This document shows, piece after piece, positions 1-5,355 of a stretch of DNA of 5,355 nucleotides. Source of the stretch: Thiomonas sp. (GTDB lineage: Bacteria > Pseudomonadota > Gammaproteobacteria > Burkholderiales > Burkholderiaceae); the NCBI GenBank assembly GCA_027443745.1, contig DAIAZB010000484.1, forward strand, positions 1 to 5,355, written 5' to 3'. Positions within the stretch are counted from its first letter, which is position 1. Each line of letters starts with the position of its first letter. Under the pieces are notes generated by a model that saw only the letters and a program-made list of their open reading frames with translations, did not search any database and had not been told where the DNA came from. A program made the translations under genes and the position numbers.

Positions 1-534
1 GTTCACCTGCTGCTGCTGGGCGACGTTCGCCTGCCGGATGAAGGCGACGGAACGCGGGTTCTTCATCTCGGCCAAGGTTTCGACCGTCGCCCGGCTCTGT
101 GACTGGGCCTTGAGTGCCAGGCGTAGATACATATCGACGGCTGGCATGTGCTCCCCCATGTTCAGCGCTGCCCGTCGCGCCAGCTCGGTGAACATGATGT
201 TGAGAGTTTGCGCCTGCCCGGACAGCATGCGTTCCAGCGTCTCCAGGTCGCCGGCTGCCGCGTCCTTCGCTGTGCCCATCATCCGGGTGTGCATCGCAGT
301 TAGGTCCATGTCCTGACCAGCGAACCCGCGCGCGAACAAGTCGGCTGCGAAAGCCAGCGGCAGCACGCCATCCGTGGACAGCTTCGAAAGCGTCTCGGCG
401 CGCGATTCCTTCGGGGCTGTCGCACCGACAGTCATAACCCTGCGGGGCCTAGGCTCGCGCTTCGCCTCGGCGGCGGGCGCTGTGCTGGTCCCTCGGCGGG
501 GCTTCGGCGCTGGTGTCTTGGGTTTCGTGGTCAT
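1..534 (-). CDS. Conserved-looking phage protein of unknown function, 3' end beyond window
   Basis: The frame is open for all 178 codons from an ATG at 534 to the left edge, with no stop in the window. The ATG shares an ATGA junction with the stop of the nuclease gene, which fixes the start; the upstream Shine-Dalgarno is only a weak G-rich stretch. Residues 1-35 are rich in Pro, Lys, Arg and Ala and look disordered. Residues 45-160 look mostly helical and amphipathic (for example GDLETLERMLSGQAQTLN at 95-112 and YLRLALKAQSQSRATVETL at 136-154). The visible end reads KNPRSVAFIRQANVAQQQQVN (158-178). From memory, an ending of the type NPP-VVFARQAN-I-A..QQVN occurs in unassigned proteins of proteobacterial phages and prophages, so I think this is a member of that uncharacterised family and is nearly complete here. 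There is no signal peptide, membrane segment or catalytic motif. Its coupling to a nuclease and an SSB hints at a DNA-related role, which is inference only. Confidence 0.85.
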   Translation of the reverse strand, partial: MTTKPKTPAPKPRRGTSTAPAAEAKREPRPRRVMTVGATAPKESRAETLSKLSTDGVLPLAFAADLFARGFAGQDMDLTAMHTRMMGTAKDAAAGDLETLERMLSGQAQTLNIMFTELARRAALNMGEHMPAVDMYLRLALKAQSQSRATVETLAEMKNPRSVAFIRQANVAQQQQVN

Positions 535-911
535 TGCCGTCCCGCCCGCATCAACTGCGTAGCGGCCTCTAGTCGAAGGGTCACAAGCTCGCGGCCTGGC
601 GCGAAGATGGCCGGGGCCAGTTCGGCGGCGTCCACCACGGCAAGCCACGGGCGGCGGCTCTGGCGATAGAACAGCAACGGCTTGCGGTTCGTCGCCTCGG
701 CCTGGCGCGCGGCCTGTGCCCACCACGCGGCAAGCTCCAGGCGCTCGCATCGCTTCACCTCGATGGCCCAGCCGGGCACGTCCAGCCCATCGGCACCCCC
801 GGCGCGGGCCTGGCCGATGTTCCGGCGCACCGCGAAGCCAAGCAATTCAGACAAGGCGGCGAATAACTCGCGCTCGCCCCCTGCGCCCTTGTTGCGTTGC
901 GATGCACTCAT
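531..911 (-). CDS. Putative PD-(D/E)XK endonuclease, Holliday junction resolvase-like
   Basis: This is a 126-residue soluble protein. Its N-terminal half has the layout of small archaeal/phage Holliday junction resolvases and related PD-(D/E)XK nucleases. It opens with a basic start and a G-x-x-G-E-R-E-L helix (E13 and E15 are candidates for the first acidic residue), then VRRNIGQ at 28-34, a D41/D44 loop (GGADGLDVPGW), and a strand carrying the E-x-K pair E51 and K53 (AIEVKR). The second half (KPLLFYRQSRRPWLAVV, about 77-93) matches the core strands usual after the active site. The expected role is metal-dependent cleavage of branched or other phage DNA during recombination or packaging; the substrate cannot be read from sequence. 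I chose the ATG at 911 because it overlaps the SSB stop as ATGA and has GGGAGG eight bases upstream; a GTG six bases earlier is possible but poorer. Length fits the family. It could instead be a nuclease of the same fold with another substrate. Confidence 0.75.
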   Translation of the reverse strand: MSASQRNKGAGGERELFAALSELLGFAVRRNIGQARAGGADGLDVPGWAIEVKRCERLELAAWWAQAARQAEATNRKPLLFYRQSRRPWLAVVDAAELAPAIFAPGRELVTLRLEAATQLMRAGRQ

Positions 912-1294
912 TCCCACGGCCTCCCATCGTCCAGCGGCTCCAGGGCGCGGCTATGGGCCTTGCTGGGCGTTTCTGCTGCGGCCTTGCGATTGCGCTGCAC
1001 GGCATAGGTTGTCAGGCAGGCATGCGCCACCATGTCGAGCACCGGGCGCGGCTCGCCATTGGCTGGCGCCCACACCCTCGGCGTGAGCGTTCCGGCAAGG
1101 TGTACCGGCTCGCCCGCATGCAGCGCCAGCAGCGCGGCACCTGCCGTGGCATCGAAACAAATCACGTTCACAAACAGGCTTTCACCGTTCGCCATCGGCG
1201 TGCGCACCTTGGCGACAACAAACGATTTGCCAGCTTGGCCGGTTTTTTGTTCAGCGGCGGCGTGCAGCGTGCCACCTATCAGGGCGTCAATCAT
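908..1294 (-). CDS. ssb: Single-stranded DNA-binding protein (short phage/mobile-element type)
   Basis: This 128-residue protein probably folds as an OB-fold and coats single-stranded DNA during phage replication or recombination. Seen in the sequence: MIDALIGGTL at 1-10 as the first strand, GKSFVVAKVRTP at 22-33 as the second, ESLFVNVICFD at 38-48 as the W/F-x-N-V-x-x-F strand of SSBs, then ALLALHAGEPVHLAGTLTPRVW at 54-75, the segment that in SSBs carries a G-x-x-V-x-x-x-G-x-L pattern, and a last strand RPVLDMVAHACLTTYAV at 83-99. From about residue 100 the chain is basic and disordered, ending in EPLDDGRPWE. That tail resembles the acidic SSB tip but lacks the usual final I-P-F. The ATG at 1294 is preferred over a GTG at 1312 because TGGAGA sits five bases upstream. 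The start overlaps the preceding small ORF by 8 bases and the stop overlaps the nuclease start (ATGA). An SSB paired with a nuclease suggests joint work on phage DNA. Confidence 0.82.
   Translation of the reverse strand: MIDALIGGTLHAAAEQKTGQAGKSFVVAKVRTPMANGESLFVNVICFDATAGAALLALHAGEPVHLAGTLTPRVWAPANGEPRPVLDMVAHACLTTYAVQRNRKAAAETPSKAHSRALEPLDDGRPWE
920..925 (-). promoter_or_regulatory. Ribosome binding site of the nuclease gene
   Basis: GGGAGG on the minus strand lies eight bases before the ATG at 911 and inside the end of the SSB gene. It supports this ATG over the GTG at 917, which would leave only two bases of spacing. Confidence 0.6.
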
Positions 1295-1397
1295 GGGTGT
1301 CTCCAGTGGCACGGGTTAGGGCGTACAGCATGAGGGCTGCACTCGTTGCGGGTTCGGCCAGCAGGCAGAGTGCCAGCAGGGCGAAGTGGATGGGCAT
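1287..1397 (-). CDS. Possible 36-residue hydrophobic membrane peptide
   Basis: This short ORF fills what would otherwise be a gap of about 100 bases between the tape measure and SSB genes. Its ATG forms a TGATG junction with the tape measure stop, it has a G-rich GGGGGT five bases upstream, and its TGA lies inside the SSB start, giving an 8-base overlap. The product begins MPIHFALLALCLLAEPA and continues with a second apolar stretch (SAALMLYAL, 19-27) and a polar end RATGDTHD. It could be one membrane helix broken by E15, or a short signal-like segment; there is no proper lipobox before C11. The exact junctions at both ends argue that it is translated, but it may serve only to carry ribosomes from the tape measure gene to the SSB gene. 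I do not recognise a family. A holin or spanin role is not supported. Confidence 0.5.
   Translation of the reverse strand: MPIHFALLALCLLAEPATSAALMLYALTRATGDTHD
1300..1305 (-). promoter_or_regulatory. Ribosome binding site of the SSB gene
   Basis: TGGAGA on the minus strand sits five bases before the ATG at 1294. It decides the start in favour of MIDALIGG over the in-frame GTG at 1312, which would put six extra residues (MPLETP) ahead of the OB-fold's first strand. Confidence 0.65.
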
Positions 1398-4300
1398 CAG
1401 GCACCCCCGCCATTGAGCAGCCCGCCGGGGCGCTGTTCTTGCAGAATGGTTTGCCGTGTTTGCTCGCCAATCATCATGGCCAGGGCTTGATGGGCTTGGC
1501 TCGGGTTCGTCGTTCCCATGCTGGAACTGCCGTTGTGGTTGACGACGACGTTCACATCCCCGTTGAAATTCGAGCCACCGAGTTTGCCGCTGCGGATGGC
1601 ATTCGCACCCTGCGCGGGAATGATCATCTCGCCCTTGTGGATCTGGGCCACCATGTCGTTGGGGATGTTGTCGGCCCCCGTGGCGAAACCTGCGAGTCCG
1701 GCGATGATTGAGCCGAACAAGCCCCCCATAGAACTGCCGAAACTTCCCGACGTCGGAGCCACGGCTCCAGATAAGCCGCCAGTCGCACCCCCGGCTGTGT
1801 AAGCCGATGGATTGTTGACGTCGGTGCCAGGGCTGAACAATCCGCCGAACAAGCTACTGATGCCCGTCCCGATGGCGCTTCCAATGGGGGCGACGCCACC
1901 CAGGGCGCGCAAACCCTTTCCGCCTGGTGTTCCTTTGCCGAACAAGCCAGCCGTCAACCCCTGGGCAAGTTGCTGACTCAGGGATGACGTGAACGTGTTG
2001 GCGAGGCTCTGCACGAATTTCGCCATCTCCTGCCTGAACGTCAGCTTGCCTTGCATCAAACCGTTGAACAGGCCTGAAAAAGCGTTCTGCACGCCGTTGT
2101 AGATTTTTTGCTGAAACTGCGTCAGCCCTTGGCCGTATTGCTGCATTTTGACGTTCAGGGCTTGAAGAGCGGTTGCGGCGGCGGTTCCGGCCGGCGTCAG
2201 CGCCTGCACCGCACGGACCGCAGCCAACAGCCCCGGTGCAGCGGCGCGCTGATCCGCCAAAGTTCTGGACTGCGCCTGGTCGGCCGTCAAAACACCGCCC
2301 GTGACTTTGGCCGCATTGAGTTTGATGTTGGCGGCGAGCTGCCCCTGCAGTGTGGCCAGATGGGACTTTGCGGCTTTCAGCGCTTCTTTTTGCGCGACGG
2401 CATCGCCGATCTGCTGGGCATGCACGGCGAGTGCTTGATCGGCAGGGTTTGAGCTGGACGCAAGCTGTGAGGCTCGCTGATACCAGACATGCGCGGGATC
2501 GGTTTTGTTGCCATACGTGGCCATTGCTGAACGAGCCTTGGCAATCGGTGACGTGAGCGCCGACATGGACTGCTTCGCCTCGACGCCAGCGCGGTGCGCG
2601 TCTTGCAATCCCCACGCGTTGGCAAGCTGCTGGGGCGTCAATTTGAAGTGTGCGGCTTTTGCGTGGGCACCGAAAACACTGGCGAGGCTTTGCGCGTGAA
2701 TGCTTGATGGTGCTGAAAACGGATTGACGGGAGTTCCAGGATTGGCGACGACGATCCCGGCTTTGGCGTCCCAGTGATGCCCTGCGGGGATCGGTGCACC
2801 CCACGGCGTTTTGCCGTTGGCAGCGTCTTCAGCGAGCCTTGCCTTGATGGACGGCAGGAAAGCAACAGAACCCTGGCCTTTCCCATTGGCGCTGTCGTTC
2901 TTGCCCAGCGTGTTGTCGAACAGGACGCCCCAGAACGTATAGAGGGTGCCACCGATGACGGTAAGCGCCGCCACAGCTCCAGCGACAGCAGTGGCCAAGG
3001 CTCCGAGGCTCATTCCGGCGTGCGCCGCACCTTCCGACAAGTCGGCAACAAAGCCGCTGATGGATCGAAAAATCGTTTTGGCGCCCGATTCAAAAACGCC
3101 AGTCATGCGGGCAATCGACTGGCCGAGTCCGACAAATTTGGCGACAATTTCGACGGCCAGCAATGCGCCAAGAACGCCAACAAGATCGGCAAAATATTTG
3201 GTGAGCGTCGGAAATCTGTCCGCCAGATTGGTGAACCAGTTCACCACCTTTGAGATCCCCGTTGCCAGTTTCTTGATCTGCGGCAGCAAATCGGTGCCGA
3301 TGGCGGTTTTCAAATTCTTGATGGCTACGGTTAAGGCCGTGGTCGCCTTGTCGTAGGGGCTGAGGTTCTTGACGGCGGCTTGTCCAACAGGCACGTTTTG
3401 CGCCAACTTCATCGTGTTATTGATGCGATCCCAGACATGCGGATTGCTGACTTGCGAGACAAGGTTCGCGACATTGACACCCCCGGTCTTGCCCCATGTC
3501 TGGATGGCAATGCGATTTAGGGCTTCTTCTTGCGCACGTGGATTGTTGATGTTGCCTTGCGGGAAATACTGGCTTTTGTTCGCCAGTGCCAAAGCAATCA
3601 TGTGGGGCAAGAGTACGTTGCGGGCCCATCCGGCCGGGTCGCGCTGTCCGGTGATGGAGCCCTGCAAGGCCGCGCTGGTGTAGGTGCTGGTGGTTGTCGT
3701 CGCAACCTTTTTCACCGCCGAGGTGAACATGCCCATGGCCTGCAGCATGTCGGCCGTCTGCTTGGCCATGGTGCCGCCATTCATCACCTTGAGCAGCATG
3801 CCGTAGGCCGTCCCGGTCATGGAGACACCCCGCCCACCGCCTGAGCCGCCCTCATGGCCGGCCAGTGTCTGCTGTTCGGCGAGCGCCATCATGCGGTAGT
3901 AACCCGTTGGGCTTTCCAGCATGGCACCGCCGTATTTGTACTGACGCAGCGCGACTTCCTGCGAGCCGATCTTCATGCGTCCGCCTGTGGCTTCAGCAAC
4001 GCGAAGGGCGTCATTGGAGGCCTGAATCAAACCTGCTGAAGTCTGAGAAAGCCCGCGAATTTCAGCGATGCCGCCAAAGTTGCCGATGATGTCGGCGAGA
4101 GATGCTTTTTTGTTGAACGCTGCTTTGTAGGCAACCGCATTGGCCAGGATTTGAGGCAGCGCGGCATTGAACGCATTCGGGTCTTTGGTGCCAGTCGCCA
4201 CCATCAGGGCCTGACGGGCATGCAGCGCGTCGTAGGCCGATACCAGGGGGAAGGCTTTCGAGTTCTGCCAGGACTGCTGCGTTGCCGTATTAATGTTGGA

Positions 4301-4837
4301 TTGGGTTGCCCCGCGCAGCCGCATCTGAGCTTGCAGAGACGCCAGGTCAGCACCGGAATGCACCGACGCCTTGATGCCCTTGTAGGCCTCAAACGCCGCG
4401 AACAGCCCAATCATGTCCTTCATCACGGTGGACATGCCGGACATCTCAGCCTTGGCTCGCCCAGCGCTTGCCGCTGCCGCATTCATGGCATCGGTAGCCG
4501 CACCGATTCCGGCTCCCGCAGCCAATGCTGAAGCCCCGGCGTCACGCGCCGCTGCGCCGAGCGTTGTAAAGCCGTCCATGGAGGCGCTGAGCTTCGCTTC
4601 AAGGCCAGCAAGACGCTCGCCCAGGGCTGCAAGCGCGGCCTCGAGCTTTCCGGTGCCAGCTGCAGAATTCTCGGCGGAGGTGCCGACTGAGACGATGCGC
4701 CGGCCGAACACCGATAGCCGCGCATTCAACGCCTGGACGGCGGGCTCCATCGCCTTGAGTTGATCGGCGAACGTGCCGAGCGGCCCGGACGCCAGATTCT
4801 CCAGCGTCAAGCGCATTGCAACTTGCATGTCAGCCAT
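1397..4837 (-). CDS. Phage tail tape measure protein
   Basis: This 1146-residue protein is the tail tape measure, an internal rod that sets tail length and is released with the DNA at injection. The N-terminus (MADMQVAMRLTLENLASGPL) is followed by helical, Ala-rich sequence to about 150. A Gly-rich hinge lies at 330-336 and a Thr run at 380-388. Two hydrophobic stretches, about 548-572 and 610-642, are the membrane-type segments common in this family. Residues about 905-960 (VQNAFSGLFNGLMQGKLTFRQEMAKF and on) resemble the C-terminal tape measure region of lambda gpH, with its typical GKLTF. A Gly/Ser-rich region then leads to FATGADNIPNDMVAQIHKGE at 1051-1070 followed by MIIPA, the characteristic tape measure ending. 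The ATG at 4837 has GAAAGGA seven bases upstream; the frame stays open upstream to a TTG at 4912, which would overlap the previous gene much more. I see no lytic transglycosylase or peptidase motif. The family occurs in both long-tailed morphologies, so sipho- versus myovirus is undecided. Confidence 0.95.
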   Translation of the reverse strand: MADMQVAMRLTLENLASGPLGTFADQLKAMEPAVQALNARLSVFGRRIVSVGTSAENSAAGTGKLEAALAALGERLAGLEAKLSASMDGFTTLGAAARDAGASALAAGAGIGAATDAMNAAAASAGRAKAEMSGMSTVMKDMIGLFAAFEAYKGIKASVHSGADLASLQAQMRLRGATQSNINTATQQSWQNSKAFPLVSAYDALHARQALMVATGTKDPNAFNAALPQILANAVAYKAAFNKKASLADIIGNFGGIAEIRGLSQTSAGLIQASNDALRVAEATGGRMKIGSQEVALRQYKYGGAMLESPTGYYRMMALAEQQTLAGHEGGSGGGRGVSMTGTAYGMLLKVMNGGTMAKQTADMLQAMGMFTSAVKKVATTTTSTYTSAALQGSITGQRDPAGWARNVLLPHMIALALANKSQYFPQGNINNPRAQEEALNRIAIQTWGKTGGVNVANLVSQVSNPHVWDRINNTMKLAQNVPVGQAAVKNLSPYDKATTALTVAIKNLKTAIGTDLLPQIKKLATGISKVVNWFTNLADRFPTLTKYFADLVGVLGALLAVEIVAKFVGLGQSIARMTGVFESGAKTIFRSISGFVADLSEGAAHAGMSLGALATAVAGAVAALTVIGGTLYTFWGVLFDNTLGKNDSANGKGQGSVAFLPSIKARLAEDAANGKTPWGAPIPAGHHWDAKAGIVVANPGTPVNPFSAPSSIHAQSLASVFGAHAKAAHFKLTPQQLANAWGLQDAHRAGVEAKQSMSALTSPIAKARSAMATYGNKTDPAHVWYQRASQLASSSNPADQALAVHAQQIGDAVAQKEALKAAKSHLATLQGQLAANIKLNAAKVTGGVLTADQAQSRTLADQRAAAPGLLAAVRAVQALTPAGTAAATALQALNVKMQQYGQGLTQFQQKIYNGVQNAFSGLFNGLMQGKLTFRQEMAKFVQSLANTFTSSLSQQLAQGLTAGLFGKGTPGGKGLRALGGVAPIGSAIGTGISSLFGGLFSPGTDVNNPSAYTAGGATGGLSGAVAPTSGSFGSSMGGLFGSIIAGLAGFATGADNIPNDMVAQIHKGEMIIPAQGANAIRSGKLGGSNFNGDVNVVVNHNGSSSMGTTNPSQAHQALAMMIGEQTRQTILQEQRPGGLLNGGGA

Positions 4838-5141
4838 GGTGTGATCCTTTCGTGGTTGGTGCGGGTTTTGCGAGTGACGCCAGTTCGGCCTCGATTTCTG
4901 AGGCTCGAGCAATCATGCGGTCAGCTTCCGCATTCAAGGCCTTGGTCTCCGCAGTCAGCGCCTCAACTGCGCCGAAATCGAGGATGTGCCGGTCGCTGGC
5001 CAGGTTGACCAGGCGGGCAAGATCCCCAGGCATCTCAGCAGCTCGACGCTGATGTTTGGCTGCCGCTGATCTGAGGCGCCGCAGCTCAGCGCTCAGCCTG
5101 GTGATTCGTATCGTTTTTTGGAGTCGCGTCTTCAGTTTCAT
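4830..5141 (-). CDS. Small charged helical protein upstream of the tape measure gene, function unknown
   Basis: This protein has 103 residues. It starts at an ATG with GAGGG seven bases upstream, two bases after the previous stop, and ends in a TGA that overlaps the tape measure start by 8 bases. Residues about 3-35 form a strongly basic helix (many Arg and Lys, one Asp/Glu-type residue per turn at most), while residues about 58-92 form a more acidic amphipathic helix (AVEALTAETKALNAEADRM, then EIEAELASL). The two are joined by MPGDLARLVNLASDRHILDFG, so the chain could fold into an antiparallel helical hairpin. The tail KPAPTTKGSHHG is polar. There is no signal peptide, membrane segment or Cys. 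In many tailed phages the genes just before the tape measure encode tail assembly chaperones, and a coiled-coil protein here would suit such a role or another partner of the tape measure. That is inference from position; I do not recognise the family. Confidence 0.85.
   Translation of the reverse strand: MKLKTRLQKTIRITRLSAELRRLRSAAAKHQRRAAEMPGDLARLVNLASDRHILDFGAVEALTAETKALNAEADRMIARASEIEAELASLAKPAPTTKGSHHG
4845..4851 (-). promoter_or_regulatory. Ribosome binding site of the tape measure gene
   Basis: GAAAGGA on the minus strand, seven bases before the ATG at 4837, is the strongest Shine-Dalgarno in the window. It sits inside the last codons of the upstream gene and rules in the MADMQ start over the longer TTG-started frame. 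Confidence 0.8.
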
Positions 5142-5143
5142 GC

Positions 5144-5355
5144 TCAGGCCCTCGGGAGATCAATCACAGCGCCGCCAATTGCGACTGAGCCGAGTGTGTG
5201 CATGCCGTCATGCCCGCATTTCAGGCAGCGGGGCAGCATCATTCCTGCGCCGGGTGCCAAGTCCCTTACCTTGGTCGCCAATTCCGGCAATCCCGCCCGG
5301 CTGACAGCTTCGGCATAGGCCATCACCGCATCGGTGTAGGCGTCCTGTGCGGCTT
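5144..5355 (-). CDS. C-terminal part of an unrecognised phage protein with a CxxC motif, 5' end beyond window
   Basis: The frame is open from the right edge to a TGA at 5144-5146, giving 69 visible residues. A GTG at 5326 and an ATG at 5323 could start it, but neither has a Shine-Dalgarno at proper spacing, and in-frame coding-like sequence (AAQDAYTDAV) continues to the edge. I therefore read it as the end of a longer gene. The visible part has a helix (about DAYTDAVMAYAEAVSRAGLPELATKVRDLA), then MMLPRCLKCGHDGMHTL with one Cys-x-x-Cys pair and nearby His residues, and a hydrophobic end SVAIGGAVIDLPRA. The CxxC-GH unit looks like half of a zinc ribbon or knuckle; a second metal pair may be His-based or lie off the window. 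It is two bases from the next gene and clearly in the same transcript. No function is assigned. Confidence 0.75.
   Translation of the reverse strand, partial: AAQDAYTDAVMAYAEAVSRAGLPELATKVRDLAPGAGMMLPRCLKCGHDGMHTLGSVAIGGAVIDLPRA

Noticed and set aside
7..18. Four CTG triplets in a row
   Set aside because: They encode four Gln in the left-edge gene on the minus strand; too short to be a meaningful repeat.
1228..1250. Plus-strand hairpin GCCA-gct-TGGC followed by CGG and a run of six T, resembling an intrinsic terminator
   Set aside because: The stem is only four pairs, it lies inside the SSB coding region on the opposite strand, and no plus-strand gene precedes it.
716..1333. A 205-codon plus-strand open frame opposite the SSB and nuclease genes
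   Set aside because: It is antisense to two recognisable, coupled genes and its product is Arg/His/Pro-rich with no family resemblance.
1854..2804. A 316-codon open frame on the minus strand inside the tape measure gene, in another frame
   Set aside because: The product is Arg/Ser/Cys-rich and low in structure, as expected from reading a GC-rich gene out of frame, and it lies wholly within a strongly supported gene.
2774..3253. A 159-codon plus-strand open frame opposite the tape measure gene
   Set aside because: It is a shadow of the tape measure reading frame; composition is atypical for a protein and no gene neighbours lie on that strand.
4838..4912. A 25-residue N-terminal extension of the tape measure from a TTG at 4912
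   Set aside because: The ATG at 4837 has a strong GAAAGGA at good spacing, and the extension lies within the upstream gene and reads as basic low-quality sequence.
5112..5120. Run of six A near the start of the 103-residue gene as a possible programmed frameshift site like that of lambda G/GT
   Set aside because: The zero-frame codons CAA AAA ACG do not give a proper X-XXY-YYZ heptamer for a -1 slip, and the site is only eight codons from the start.

Overview
The window is a stretch of a phage or prophage genome with every gene on the minus strand, so it reads from right to left. High G+C (about 60% by eye) and strong G/C preference at third codon positions suggest a proteobacterial host, more likely beta or gamma; the sequence does not fix the genus. 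Nothing here (no integrase, att site or host gene) decides between an integrated prophage and a free phage.

Right end (5355 to 4830): the C-terminal part of an unrecognised protein with one CxxC motif, followed two bases later by a 103-residue charged, helical protein. The latter overlaps by 8 bases the start of the tape measure gene (4837 to 1397, 1146 residues), which fills most of the window. The two small genes occupy the place where tailed phages usually keep tail assembly or chaperone genes, but neither is recognised as such from sequence.

Left end (1397 to 1): four genes follow the tape measure gene with no gap. They are a tiny 36-codon hydrophobic ORF (TGATG junction), a single-stranded DNA-binding protein (8-base overlap), a small PD-(D/E)XK nuclease of the Holliday-junction-resolvase type (ATGA junction), and an unrecognised helical protein (ATGA junction) that runs off the left edge. 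The last gene is open for all 178 codons visible.

The whole window looks like one polycistronic unit with start and stop codons overlapping or nearly touching at each junction. I see no promoter, terminator, tRNA, insertion sequence, CRISPR array or gene-free stretch. The most notable point is the layout: a DNA-handling pair (SSB and nuclease) sits directly behind the tape measure gene, where distal tail or baseplate genes are normally found.
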